Of a stretch of 64,000 bases of DNA, positions 45,073 to 54,574 are shown one piece after another. The notes beneath the pieces are model-generated. The model was not told where the DNA came from. It did no database searches and worked only from the letters and a program-made list of their open reading frames with translations. The first letter of the stretch is position 1. Every line of letters starts with the position of its first letter. The stretch is from CALITV01 sp964415795 (lineage in GTDB: Bacteria; UBP6; UBA1177; JAKLFG01). The DNA is taken from positions 139,558-203,557 of the forward strand of contig CAYQBN010000004.1 in assembly GCA_964415795.1 (NCBI GenBank). The letters are read 5' to 3'. Both the position numbers and the translations under genes were made by a program.

Positions 45073-47973
45073 ATGAACACAATCGTGTATCGCATCGTTG
45101 TTTTTGCCGTCCTGATCGGCGGCGCACTTCTCCGGGCCGAAACGGTGCTTGTCACCGACATCGAGGACCGCACCGGTCAACTGAAACCGGAGATCCTCTC
45201 GGCAGCACGAGACCTTATCGAACAATCCTACCGTGCCACGGGCAAGCACCAGATCATTCCGATCGATCAAGCAAGAAAGTTCGCCTCTGCCCGCAAAGAA
45301 AAGAAGTGCGTGACCGCAGAATGCCAGATCGCCATGGGAGAGGCACTCAAGGCCGATACTGTGGTCACTGCGTCGGTCGACTTTTTCGCCGGCATCTACA
45401 CGCTCACCGTTTCTTTAGTGCAGGTAAAGTCCAAGCAAAAGACCGAGGGCGGCGCTGCCGACTTCAATGGAACGGCCGTCGGGATGAAGAGCGCCGCCGA
45501 ACAGCTTATCGCAAAACTTACCGGCGCCAAGCCGCCGGCCGCTCCTGCTCAACAAACTCCCTCGGTAGCGGTGCCGCCACAGCCGACCGCTCTGGAACAA
45601 AAGTATCAAGGAGCGAATTTCCAAGCCCCTTCTAAAGAAACCTATGCGGTCCCGACATTGCCCAAAGAGCCGGCCCCTAAGAAAATAGAAAAGGGAAGCG
45701 TTTCATTCACCGGTTCGCAGGCGGGCATCACGGCGCTCTTCGCCAAAGGGAAGAAAGAGGCACGCACCTGCACGATCCCCTGCACCATCAACGATATCGA
45801 GCCCGGTGACTATGTCGTTCGCTTCGAGAAGGAAGGGTTCGTGCCACGCGAAGAGGTGGTCCGGATCGAGGAAGGTAAGACTGTGTCGCGCACCGTTCAG
45901 TTGTCCCCGGAGATCGCCGACAAGGTGCAGTTGAGCGAGGAACTCATCGAAGCGGCAAAGAACGGCGACATCAAGGAGATGCGACGGTTGTTCGTGCTCG
46001 GCGCCGATGTGAACTACCACAACGCCGCCGGCTACAGCGCGCTTCTCGTCGCGGCGCTCGCAGGGCAATTCGACGCGGCCGAGGTGCTCGTCGTCCGCGG
46101 CGCCCGTTTCACCGATGTCGAGATCGGAACGCTCCTCCTTATGATCGTCGAGACGAACAACCTTCCTCTCCTGCGGCTCCTCACCCGCCAAAAGGCAGAC
46201 CTCAACTTCCGGTATGACCACGGACGGACGATCCTCTGGCAGGCGGTCGAGAAACAGCGTTGGTCCATGTTCGATCAGCTGGTCAAGGCAGGCGTCGACA
46301 CTTCGATAAAAGACAACAGCGGCCAGACCATCCTCATGTGGACGATCGACAACGGGATGGAGAAGGTCGCCCAGATGCTCAAGAACTATGGTCTCAAACT
46401 CGAGCAGACGGTAGCCGCACGGATGCTCCGCGAGGCGGTCGCCAAAGAGAACATCATCAAACTGCGCGGGTTACTCCCCTTCGTTGCCGATGTAAACCCG
46501 GTGTACGAAGACGGCTTTACCCCCCTCTGGTACGCCGCGATAAAGGGACGCACCGACATCGCCGAGATGCTCCTTTCCGCCGGTGCCAATCCCATGGCGA
46601 GGGACAAGAACAAAAAGTCGCTCCTGACCTACTGCATTGAGACGCGCAAGTTCGACCTTGCGAACCGTCTCATCGAGCGAAAAGCGGCCCTTTCGGTGCA
46701 GGAGTCGAACTACCTCCTTCAAAAAGGGGTCGCCATCGGAGACGCCGAACTGGTCCGTGTCGTGCTGAATGCCGGAGGCAATGTCAACCAAAAGTTCGAC
46801 GACGGGGTGAGCGCGATATGGGTCGCTGCCTTCAACAACAACCGTGAGATGGTACAGGTCCTCGCCGCCGCCGGAGCGAACATCAACATCAAGGACAATG
46901 AAGGACGCACCATTCTCATGTGGGCAATCGAGAATAACCGAAAGGAACTCGCCCAAATACTCCTTGCCAACGGTGCGAATGCGAACCTGCTCGATGACAA
47001 GAAGCGCACCGCTCTTTCGATCGCCATCGAGAAGAACAATTTCGCCATGGTGGACCTCCTTCTCCGCTACAAGGCACAGGTAAACCTCAAGGACGACAAC
47101 GGCAATACGCCGCTGCTCATTGCGACGGCAACGGGCAACCTGCCGATGGTGCAGGTACTGGTGAACGGCGGTGCCACGGTGAATGTCGAGGACAAGATGG
47201 GCAATACGCCGCTCATCATCGCCATCTACAAGGGCTACAGCGACATCGTGCGGTTCCTCATCGAACAGAAGGCCGATGTCAACAAAGCGAACCGCGACAA
47301 ACGGACGCCGGTGCACATCGCCGTCATGCGCGGCGCGCGCGACATCCTCGAACTTCTCATCGGAAAAGGAGCGGAGATAGACAAACCCGATGTGACCGGC
47401 GCGACACCGCTCATCTACGCTAAGCGCGACAACCGATTCGACCTCGTTTCGCTTTTCCTCCAGCGCGGCGCCAAGATAAACTCGCGCGAGGAGATGGAGG
47501 AACTCTTCACCTATGCCTGCCAGAACGGCTACGACGCGATCGTCGAGGCGCTCATCAAACGGAACGTCGATGTGAATCGGCGGTTCGCCGATGGTATGAC
47601 TCCCCTGTGGCTCGCCGTCATGAACGGCAACAGCAAAGTCATCAAGATGCTCGCTCAGGCAGGCGCCGACATCGAGGCGCGCGACAAGGACGGCATGACA
47701 CCGCTCATCTATGCCACCGCCAAAAAGGAAGAACATGTGGTATTAACCCTCCTCAATCTCAACGCCGAGGTAAACGCCAAGGATAAGGGTCTCAATACGC
47801 CGCTCCACTACGCCGCAAGCCGCGGCTTCGTGCAGGCGGTAGGACTTCTCATCCGTAAGGGAGCGAACCTCACTGACAAGGACGACAAGGGGCGCACGCC
47901 GATGGTGCGTGCCCAGTTCACCGGGAACTACGATATCGTCGATCTGCTCAAGCGCGCCGGCGCATACGAGTAG
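45073..47973 (+). CDS. Exported ankyrin-repeat protein with PEGA domain
   Basis: 966 residues from the ATG at 45073, chosen because it opens a signal peptide (VYRIVVFAVLIGGALLRA); no clear Shine-Dalgarno is present. N-terminal domain (~25-170) begins TVLVTDIEDRTGQ and ends LTVSLVQVKSK, similar in style to outer-membrane-associated TolB N-terminal/CsgG-type modules. After a Pro/Ala linker comes a PEGA domain (~215-285, GDYVVRFEKEGFVPREE). The rest is about eighteen ankyrin repeats (for example GNTPLLIATATGNLPMVQVL, NTPLHYAASRGFVQAVGLLI). Probably a periplasmic or surface binding scaffold. Confidence 0.88.
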   Translation: MNTIVYRIVVFAVLIGGALLRAETVLVTDIEDRTGQLKPEILSAARDLIEQSYRATGKHQIIPIDQARKFASARKEKKCVTAECQIAMGEALKADTVVTASVDFFAGIYTLTVSLVQVKSKQKTEGGAADFNGTAVGMKSAAEQLIAKLTGAKPPAAPAQQTPSVAVPPQPTALEQKYQGANFQAPSKETYAVPTLPKEPAPKKIEKGSVSFTGSQAGITALFAKGKKEARTCTIPCTINDIEPGDYVVRFEKEGFVPREEVVRIEEGKTVSRTVQLSPEIADKVQLSEELIEAAKNGDIKEMRRLFVLGADVNYHNAAGYSALLVAALAGQFDAAEVLVVRGARFTDVEIGTLLLMIVETNNLPLLRLLTRQKADLNFRYDHGRTILWQAVEKQRWSMFDQLVKAGVDTSIKDNSGQTILMWTIDNGMEKVAQMLKNYGLKLEQTVAARMLREAVAKENIIKLRGLLPFVADVNPVYEDGFTPLWYAAIKGRTDIAEMLLSAGANPMARDKNKKSLLTYCIETRKFDLANRLIERKAALSVQESNYLLQKGVAIGDAELVRVVLNAGGNVNQKFDDGVSAIWVAAFNNNREMVQVLAAAGANINIKDNEGRTILMWAIENNRKELAQILLANGANANLLDDKKRTALSIAIEKNNFAMVDLLLRYKAQVNLKDDNGNTPLLIATATGNLPMVQVLVNGGATVNVEDKMGNTPLIIAIYKGYSDIVRFLIEQKADVNKANRDKRTPVHIAVMRGARDILELLIGKGAEIDKPDVTGATPLIYAKRDNRFDLVSLFLQRGAKINSREEMEELFTYACQNGYDAIVEALIKRNVDVNRRFADGMTPLWLAVMNGNSKVIKMLAQAGADIEARDKDGMTPLIYATAKKEEHVVLTLLNLNAEVNAKDKGLNTPLHYAASRGFVQAVGLLIRKGANLTDKDDKGRTPMVRAQFTGNYDIVDLLKRAGAYE

Positions 47974-47997
47974 AAACCCTCACCCTGACATTCTCCC

Positions 47998-49971
47998 TCA
48001 CTCCTCTCCCAGCATTCCTTTGTATTCGAATATCTTGTCGCGCAGGATCGCGGCGTACTCGAAGTCCCAGTTCTCGGCGGCGCGCCGCATTTCGGTCTCG
48101 AGCTCCCCGATGCGACGATACAGCTCCTTTCGCGACAATTTCTTTTGCGTCCTCCGCTCTTTTCCCGGCACATGCGTCTCGATATCGAGTATCGCCTTGT
48201 TCGCGATGCTCCGCGGCGTGATGCCGTGCGCGGCGTTGAACTCCTCCTGAATGTGGCGGCGCCGGCGCGTTTCGTCGATTGCCTTCTTCATCCCCTCGGT
48301 CACCGTGTCACCGAAAAGAATGGCCCGTCCCCGCTCATTGCGTGCGGCGCGGCCGATGGTCTGAATGAGCGCGTCTCCGCTTCGGAGGAAACCTTCCTTG
48401 TCGGCATCGAGGATGGCAACGAGCGAGACCTCGGGCATGTCGAGCCCTTCGCGCAAAAGGTTCACGCCGACGAGCACATCGAAGAGGTTACGCCGGAGGT
48501 CCATCACTATCTTGAGCCGCTCCATCGCATCGATGTCGCTGTGAAGGTAGCGCGCCCGGATGCCTCGTTCGGTGAGGAAATCGGTAAGATCCTCCGCCAT
48601 CTTCTTGGTGAGCGCCGTCACGAGCACCTTCCCGCCGGATCGGGTCTCCTTGACGATCTCGTCGAAAAGCAGCGGCACCTCGTCACGCGCCGGCATTACT
48701 TCAATTGCCGGGTCCAACAGACCGGTGGGGCGGTTGATGAGTTCGGTAACCTGCGCAACCTGCTCGATCTCGTATCGTGCCGGCGTCGCCGAAACGAAAA
48801 GGACCCTGTCCCAACGGAAAACGAATTCATCGAAGGTGAGCGGCCGGTTATCGAGCGCCGACGGTAAGCGGAACCCGTACTCGACGAGCACCTCCTTGCG
48901 CGATCGATCGCCGTTGTACATGCCACGAACCTGCGGCAGAGTCACATGGCTCTCGTCCACGATAAGAAGGAATTCCTTGCCGAAGTAGTCCACCAGTGTC
49001 GGCGGCGGCTCGCCGGGACCGCGACCGGTGAGATACCGCGAGTAATTCTCGATGCCGGAGCAGAAGCCAACCGACTCCATCATCGCGAGGTCGTTCTCGG
49101 TCCGTTCACGGATCCGCTGAGCCTCGATGAGTTTGCCGTGCGTTTTGAAATAGGCTTCCCGCTCCTCCATCTCGGTGCGTATCGCGGTGATCGCCCATCT
49201 CATCGTCTCCCGTTCGGCGACATAATGGCTCTTAGGGTAGATCTTTATGGTGTCGAGTGACCGTACCCGGCGCTTCTCGATCGGAGAGACGATGAGTATC
49301 TCCTCGATGGTGTCGCCGAAGTACTCGATGCGCACCACATAGTTCTCTTCGGAAGCAGGATGTATCTCGACGATGTCACCGCTCACCCGAAACTTGCCAC
49401 GCGCAAGGTCGAACTGCGTCCGCTCGTACTGAATGTCGGCCAATTGTCGGCACAGACGCTCCAGCGGAAGGTCCATCTCGCGCATGATCTCCACCGACAG
49501 TTCGCGGTAGGTTTCAGGACTGCCGATACCGTAGATGCACGACACCGACGCGACGATGACGCAGTCGTTCCCTTCGAGCAGTTGGGTCGTCGCGAAGTGG
49601 CGGAGACGGTCGATGTCGTCGTTGCGCGACGAGTCCTTTTCTATGTAGGTATCGGTGGTCGGGATGTAGGCCTCGGGCTGGTAGTAGTCGTAGTAACTGA
49701 TGAAATAGCCGACGCGGTTCTCGGGAAAAAACTGCTTGAATTCGCCGTAGAGTTGCCCCGCGAGCGTCTTGTTGTGGGCAAGCACGAGCGTCGGCAGACC
49801 CAGTTCTTTGATGAGATGTGCCATCACGAAGGTTTTCCCGGTACCAGTCGCTCCCAAAAGGAGTTCGCGCTTCGACCCGTTGATGAAGCGTTCGGTAAGT
49901 CGTCCTATCGCCTTCGGCTGGTCACCCGCCGGTAAGAATGGCGCTTTGAGATGGAAGTCCGCCTTATGCAT
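47998..49971 (-). CDS. uvrB: Excinuclease ABC subunit B
   Basis: 657 residues with the ATG at 49971 (GGAGG four bases upstream), the normal UvrB length. Damage-verifying helicase of nucleotide excision repair, working with UvrA and UvrC. Helicase motif I LLGATGTGKTF, beta-hairpin region YFISYYDYYQPEAYIP, DESHVTLPQVRGMYNGD, motif V/VI region GVNLLREGLDMPEVSLVAILDADKEGFLRS and QTIGRAARNERGRAI, and a C-terminal UVR domain (ELETEMRRAAENWDFEYAAILRD) that contacts UvrC. The gene is single and divergent from the CstA-type transporter. Confidence 0.97.
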   Translation of the reverse strand: MHKADFHLKAPFLPAGDQPKAIGRLTERFINGSKRELLLGATGTGKTFVMAHLIKELGLPTLVLAHNKTLAGQLYGEFKQFFPENRVGYFISYYDYYQPEAYIPTTDTYIEKDSSRNDDIDRLRHFATTQLLEGNDCVIVASVSCIYGIGSPETYRELSVEIMREMDLPLERLCRQLADIQYERTQFDLARGKFRVSGDIVEIHPASEENYVVRIEYFGDTIEEILIVSPIEKRRVRSLDTIKIYPKSHYVAERETMRWAITAIRTEMEEREAYFKTHGKLIEAQRIRERTENDLAMMESVGFCSGIENYSRYLTGRGPGEPPPTLVDYFGKEFLLIVDESHVTLPQVRGMYNGDRSRKEVLVEYGFRLPSALDNRPLTFDEFVFRWDRVLFVSATPARYEIEQVAQVTELINRPTGLLDPAIEVMPARDEVPLLFDEIVKETRSGGKVLVTALTKKMAEDLTDFLTERGIRARYLHSDIDAMERLKIVMDLRRNLFDVLVGVNLLREGLDMPEVSLVAILDADKEGFLRSGDALIQTIGRAARNERGRAILFGDTVTEGMKKAIDETRRRRHIQEEFNAAHGITPRSIANKAILDIETHVPGKERRTQKKLSRKELYRRIGELETEMRRAAENWDFEYAAILRDKIFEYKGMLGEE

Positions 49972-49994
49972 GGTGCCTCCGAACACTATCGTTC

Positions 49995-50023
49995 TCTATA
50001 TCTACCAAATGTCACAAAGGCAA
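49995..50023 (-). promoter_or_regulatory. Predicted sigma70 promoter for uvrB
   Basis: TTGCCT, 17 bases, TATAGA. No clear LexA-type operator was recognised in this short interval. Confidence 0.6.
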
Positions 50024-50030
50024 GTCTCTG

Positions 50031-50058
50031 TTGACCTTTCTCCCTATCGGAGTATAGG
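50031..50058 (+). promoter_or_regulatory. Predicted sigma70 promoter for the CstA-type gene
   Basis: TTGACC, 16 bases, TATAGG. Its -35 is seven bases from the uvrB -35, so the two promoters lie back to back. Confidence 0.55.
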
Positions 50059-50088
50059 GCTTCACGGAGACATTCTTGGAGGCGTTCC

Positions 50089-51762
50089 ATGAACAGCGTA
50101 CTTCTCCTCGCCGTGGCGACAGCGTGGCTCCTTTTCGCCTATCGCTGGTACGGCAAAAGAACGATAGAGCGGCAGCTTACCGAGCCGCTCGACGAGACGG
50201 CGACGCCGGCCATCGCGAAGAACGACGGCGTCGACTACTGTCCCGCTCACCCGCTAGTGCTCTTCGGTCATCACTTCTCTTCGATCGCGGGGGCCGGTCC
50301 CATCGTCGGCCCCATCATCGCTGCGGCGGCGTTCGGCTGGGGACCGGCGCTTCTCTGGCCGCTTCTCGGCGGAGTCTTCATCGGCGCGGTGCATGACTAC
50401 CTCGCTCTCATGCTCTCGGTTCGCCACGGTGGCACCTCGATACCCGACATCGCCGACCGCTATGTCTCCCGGCGCGCACGACTGCTTTTTCTCATTTTCG
50501 TCCAACTCGCGCTCATCCTCGTCGTCGCCGTGTTCGCGGCGCTCACCGCTCAGATGTTTCTCTCGACACCCGAGATCGTCCTCCCCACCTTCGGCGCAAT
50601 CCCCCTCGCGATGCTCTTCGGGCTCTTCCAGTACCGGTGGACCTTCGCCGGTCCGCTCTGGTTGCGCACCCTCATCGCGTTCGGTCTCCTCGTTCTTCTC
50701 ATTTATCTTGGGTACCTCTTTCCCCTCTCGCTCCCGATCGCTTCCGACATCGCGTACATCGTTTGGTTCCTCCTCCTTATGCTCTACGCCTATTTCGCAT
50801 CCACTCTGCCGGTATGGATACTGCTCCAGCCGCGCGACTACATCTCGAGTTGGGTGCTCATCGTCGGTGTCGTTCTTGCTGTCGTCGGTATCGTCGTGTC
50901 GCACCCGGCGCTCGACTTTACAACAGTGACCGAGGGCGTCGAACGGCTTCCTCTCTTTCTGGGATGGTATGACGCCGAGGTCGGCCCGCTTGTTCCTTTC
51001 CTTTTCATCGTGATCGCCTGCGGCGCCATATCGGGATTCCATTCCATAGTCGCCGGTGGTACAACGACAAAACAGCTCACCAAAGAACGGCACGCCCTAC
51101 CGGTCTCCTACGGCGCGATGCTCGCCGAGTCGCTCATCGCCGTCATCGCAATCATTGCGGCGGCAACCCTTTCATGGCATGGCGACGGCGGTCTTACCGC
51201 AATGATGAAAGGAGCCGGCCCTGTCGGGGCTTTTGGCAAGGGATTCGGATCGTTCACCGCGTTCCTCTTCGGTGAGAAGGGCGGTATGCTCGTCGGCATC
51301 ACGATGGTCAACATTTTCATCATGACCACCCTCGATACCACCGTGCGTCTTGGACGATTTCTTGCTGCCGAAACAGCAGGAAATTCTTTACCGATACTGA
51401 GGAATAATCGTCATATCGCGACGCTCGTCCCCATCATCCCCGTCTTCCTTCTTGGCATCAGTGGCGCATGGAAGACCATCTGGCCGCTTTTCGGCGCAGC
51501 GAACCAATTGGTCGGCGCCCTTACCCTCATCGTCATCACCGCCTATCTCTATAGCCGCGGCAAGCCGATGCGCTACACCCTCTGGGCGACGATATTCATG
51601 CTCCTCGTGACCGTGGCGGCACTTTCGTTTCTCACCTACCGCTTCCTGATGGGCGAACATCCTGATTATATCCTTTCTTTCATCGCCGCAGCGCTCATCG
51701 TTCTCGCCCTTCTCATGACGAAAGAGGGATTTTCCCTAGTTACACAAAGATCTCGCAGGTAA
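50089..51762 (+). CDS. cstA: Carbon starvation protein A family transporter
   Basis: 557 residues, about 15 helices. Family blocks PLVLFGHHFSSIAGAGPIVGPIIAAAAFGW, GGVFIGAVHDYLALMLSVRH, AISGFHSIVAGGTTTKQL and LFGAANQLVGALTLIVI are those of CstA/BtsT proteins, which import peptides or pyruvate. Pyruvate or peptide uptake would suit a fermenter, but substrate is not fixed by the sequence. GGAGG precedes the ATG. It is single-gene, with no CstA-linked YbdD small gene seen. Confidence 0.92.
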   Translation: MNSVLLLAVATAWLLFAYRWYGKRTIERQLTEPLDETATPAIAKNDGVDYCPAHPLVLFGHHFSSIAGAGPIVGPIIAAAAFGWGPALLWPLLGGVFIGAVHDYLALMLSVRHGGTSIPDIADRYVSRRARLLFLIFVQLALILVVAVFAALTAQMFLSTPEIVLPTFGAIPLAMLFGLFQYRWTFAGPLWLRTLIAFGLLVLLIYLGYLFPLSLPIASDIAYIVWFLLLMLYAYFASTLPVWILLQPRDYISSWVLIVGVVLAVVGIVVSHPALDFTTVTEGVERLPLFLGWYDAEVGPLVPFLFIVIACGAISGFHSIVAGGTTTKQLTKERHALPVSYGAMLAESLIAVIAIIAAATLSWHGDGGLTAMMKGAGPVGAFGKGFGSFTAFLFGEKGGMLVGITMVNIFIMTTLDTTVRLGRFLAAETAGNSLPILRNNRHIATLVPIIPVFLLGISGAWKTIWPLFGAANQLVGALTLIVITAYLYSRGKPMRYTLWATIFMLLVTVAALSFLTYRFLMGEHPDYILSFIAAALIVLALLMTKEGFSLVTQRSRR

Positions 51763-51885
51763 GCGTTCGATTTCGCACACCTTTTCTCTCAATATCCCCC
51801 GAGAAATGATTGTCAAAAACGGGAGAAGGCTACCGTGTTTCTCATTATCGGGTCAACAATCCACAGGTACGAAAAGGAGGGCGAC

Positions 51886-52441
51886 ATGATTTCGATGATA
51901 AAAGTTTTGATGACACTGGCGTTACCGCGTTGCCTCATTATCTTTGCCTGTGAGAGTGGAACAAAGAAGAGCGCCAAAGACGAAGAACCCCTAGTGGACA
52001 CCGATGAGGCGGTCACCGACACCGAACCGGATGTCGTCCCGGACAATGATTCCCCCGAAGAGATATTCTGCGACGTCATTTATCGTTTTTACGATGGCAA
52101 CACACAGCTGTGTCGCTCCCACAATGTTGAAGACCGGCACCGGTTCCCGCAACACGATGGAGAATGCGGGACGCAACGCGAACGCCAGCGGTGAGTTAGG
52201 TCCATTCGATAACACTATGGCATGGCCGAGCGGCTATGTGCGCCTTCGCTTCACTACGAATACCGAGGGAACCACACCTGCCGCCAATCCCTTTGTCCAA
52301 CTCATTGAATACTATATGCCGATAGAGTTCACCGTTTCGACGATGGGCACCGATGTAACCACCAATGTCGGCAATGGCTCGGCGGTCGCCTCGCACATGG
52401 AGTGCGGTACGCTCGCCGAACTCCCCTGCGACAAAAACTAA
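51886..52441 (+). pseudogene. Lipoprotein gene with frameshift
   Basis: The frame from 51886 (AAGGAGGG upstream) gives a lipobox (IIFACESGTKK) and an acidic stalk (VDTDEAVTDTEPDVVPDNDS), then after EEIFCDVIYRF it falls out of frame and stops at 52194. The +1 frame from about 52090 continues as a plausible domain (ENAGRNANASGELGPFDNTMAWPSG to AELPCDKN, stop at 52441). Removing one T from TTTTT at 52086-52090 joins the two parts. So this is either a disrupted gene or a homopolymer error. The N-terminus is similar to that of the next lipoprotein (ACDSGTKK), so it is a decayed or mis-sequenced paralogue. Confidence 0.65.
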
Positions 52442-52466
52442 AAATGCGACAATCCCCTCAAAATAA

Positions 52467-52496
52467 TTGTAAAAAAGCGTTTCTTCTGTATATATT
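52467..52496 (+). promoter_or_regulatory. Predicted sigma70 promoter for the LamG lipoprotein
   Basis: TTGTAA followed by TATATT (18-base spacer) or TATATA (16-base spacer). It lies about 45 bases before the start codon. Confidence 0.5.
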
Positions 52497-52541
52497 AGGG
52501 GGTCGTTCGAGGGCATAGTATGTTCCGTAAGGGGGTGCTCC

Positions 52542-54518
52542 ATGATTACGATGGTACGAGTCACTGGCGTCACGGTTCTCTTATCTCTTTTCTTCTTTGC
52601 GGCGTGCGACAGCGGGACGAAAAAGATCGTCCCGAAAGACGACGAGGCAGGGGCCGACACCGATGCCCTTCTCACCGATGAGGACGGGCTGTGGTCCGAC
52701 GAGGACAGCGTCATTCTCCCCGATGAGGAAGAGGACGGCGAACCGCATGACGGTGACGGTCTCGGAGACGGCGATCAGCTCGGCAAGGATGATTCGGGAC
52801 CGAAGGATGACGCGGTCGTAACCGACGATGACTCCGGGACGCCCGACGAGGACATCGTGCCGCCCACCTGCGGCAACGGCTGGGTAGACGAAGGCGAGGA
52901 GTGTGACGGCGGCCTCAAGGACTGTGTCGAGATAGATCCGAATCTTTACTACGCTGGCAAGGCGAAGTGCCTCGACAACTGCCTCGGCTGGGACACGGTG
53001 ACCTGCGATGCCTATGCACACGAGTGCGGCAACGGCACGGTCGAATACCCTGAAGTGTGCGACACGACGGGACTTACCAACTGTGTCGAGATAGACCCAG
53101 AGAAATACAAGGCGGGAAAAGCTTACTGCCTCGAGGACTGCTCCGGCTACGACACGGCGACCTGTGAAGAGATAACGGAGGACGATGACATCGTTCCCGA
53201 TACGACCGATGTCCAGCCTGACCCCGACATCCAGCCCGACCCCGATGTCCAACCCGATCCAGACATTCAACCCGATCCCGATGTCCAACCGGATCAAGAT
53301 ATCGCTCTACCGTGCGGGGCGGTGCAACTCAACGGCTCGGATGGCTACATCGAAGTGGCGCATAAGGCGGTCCTCAACCTGACCGGGGACTGGACGATAG
53401 AGGCGTGGGTGAAACAGAACTCAATTCCCGAAAGCACTCCCATCATTCGAAAAGGGAATGCCTCTACTGCCTATCCATCGTACTACCTCTATGGGACCTC
53501 CTATTATTTTATATCCAACTACCCTCCCTATGGCGGCTACTACTATGACACTGCGGGAGGTGGATCGAGCGTCGATGCCACCCACACTCCTAGCACCGGC
53601 GAGTGGTACCATATTGCACTCGTGAAAAGTGGGACTACCATCGCGATATTCATTAACGGAGAACAAAGTGGCTCCTCCCAAGCCTCGGGGAATCCCATCG
53701 TCACCTCTTCTGTCCCCCTCTATTTTGGCGCACGCTTTGCCTCGGACACTTCCGGTTATTTCGATGGTCTCATAGACGAGATACGCATCTCGGGCGTTGC
53801 CCGATACGCCTCCGCCTTCACACCGGTAAAACGACTCTCGAACGACGCCGACACCATCGGTCTATGGCATTTTGAGGAAGGTGCCGGGACAACTGCCTAT
53901 GACCAGAGCCCAAACCTCCTGAACGGAACAGTGATCGGCGGCGTCACTTGGGTGAACGACTGCGCCGCGAACGACACGCCGGTGGAGCCGGACGACGATG
54001 TCATGCCCGATGTGGATGTGGACACCGACACCGTGACACCAGTGGTGGACACCGTCGGTTCCGCCGAAACAAGCCTTAGCGGCGCGAGCCGGATGCGCGG
54101 GAATTTCTTCTCCTGCACGACAGACCGCACATTGACCGAGATAGAGATGTATCTCGATTATTCCGGCACGGCAACCGTTTATTTTGATGTCTACTCATCC
54201 GCTACGCTCGACGGCACTTACTATCCGGTACAAAGTATCAGTCAGAGCATTTCCATGTCAGGTCCGGGATTTTATTCCTCGGGAGCGATCGCCATACCGC
54301 TTACGGCGGGCACCTATTATTACATCGGCGCCCGGTGGGGTTCCAGCTACACCGTCGGTTATTACAACGCATATTTGAGTGTTCCGCCCACCACGGTTTT
54401 TGGTTCTTGGGAGGCCGGTATGCTCCTCGACGATGTAACGGCACCGTCGAGTTTCCTTTACAATGATGTCTATTCCGATAGATACGCCTACTATCAGCGG
54501 TTGACGACCACCCCTTGA
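52542..54518 (+). CDS. Lipoprotein with Cys-rich repeats, Asp-Pro tandem repeat and LamG domain
   Basis: 658 residues. Lipobox LLSLFFFAACDSG, then ~85 residues of Asp/Glu-rich stalk, two Cys-rich repeats (CGNGWVDEGEECDGG with LKDCVEIDPNLYYAGKAKC; CGNGTVEYPEVCDTTG with TNCVEIDPEKYKAGKAYC), a QPDPDV/QPDPDI hexapeptide repeat, and a concanavalin/LamG jelly-roll (~265-470; GYIEVAHKAVLNLTGDWTIEAWVK, GEWYHIALVKSG, GLIDEIRISGVARYAS, GLWHFEEGAGTTAYD). A further ~170-residue C-terminal beta domain follows. AAGGGGGT precedes the ATG. It is a surface-exposed carbohydrate or protein binder; no catalytic site seen. Confidence 0.85.
   Translation: MITMVRVTGVTVLLSLFFFAACDSGTKKIVPKDDEAGADTDALLTDEDGLWSDEDSVILPDEEEDGEPHDGDGLGDGDQLGKDDSGPKDDAVVTDDDSGTPDEDIVPPTCGNGWVDEGEECDGGLKDCVEIDPNLYYAGKAKCLDNCLGWDTVTCDAYAHECGNGTVEYPEVCDTTGLTNCVEIDPEKYKAGKAYCLEDCSGYDTATCEEITEDDDIVPDTTDVQPDPDIQPDPDVQPDPDIQPDPDVQPDQDIALPCGAVQLNGSDGYIEVAHKAVLNLTGDWTIEAWVKQNSIPESTPIIRKGNASTAYPSYYLYGTSYYFISNYPPYGGYYYDTAGGGSSVDATHTPSTGEWYHIALVKSGTTIAIFINGEQSGSSQASGNPIVTSSVPLYFGARFASDTSGYFDGLIDEIRISGVARYASAFTPVKRLSNDADTIGLWHFEEGAGTTAYDQSPNLLNGTVIGGVTWVNDCAANDTPVEPDDDVMPDVDVDTDTVTPVVDTVGSAETSLSGASRMRGNFFSCTTDRTLTEIEMYLDYSGTATVYFDVYSSATLDGTYYPVQSISQSISMSGPGFYSSGAIAIPLTAGTYYYIGARWGSSYTVGYYNAYLSVPPTTVFGSWEAGMLLDDVTAPSSFLYNDVYSDRYAYYQRLTTTP
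53211..53300 (+). repeat. 18-base tandem repeat coding QPDPD[VI]
   Basis: Five units of 18 bases encode alternating VQPDPD and IQPDPD, forming an extended Pro-Asp spacer between the Cys-rich repeats and the LamG domain. Small synonymous changes separate the copies. Confidence 0.85.
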
Positions 54519-54574
54519 TTTTGCTCTCCAAAGAGCGATACTTGCCTTACAAGACAACAGCGAAGGGGGGCAAC

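Noticed and set aside
46471..47736. 421-codon open frame antisense to the ankyrin gene
   Set aside because: Arises from the regular ankyrin repeat codons; no ribosome site and no recognisable protein.
51800..51840. TTGTCA at 51810 as promoter of the frameshifted lipoprotein
   Set aside because: No acceptable -10 hexamer at 15-19 bases.
54523..54536. GCTCT-CCAA-AGAGC hairpin after the LamG lipoprotein as a terminator
   Set aside because: Short stem without a T tract; no basis to call it intrinsic.
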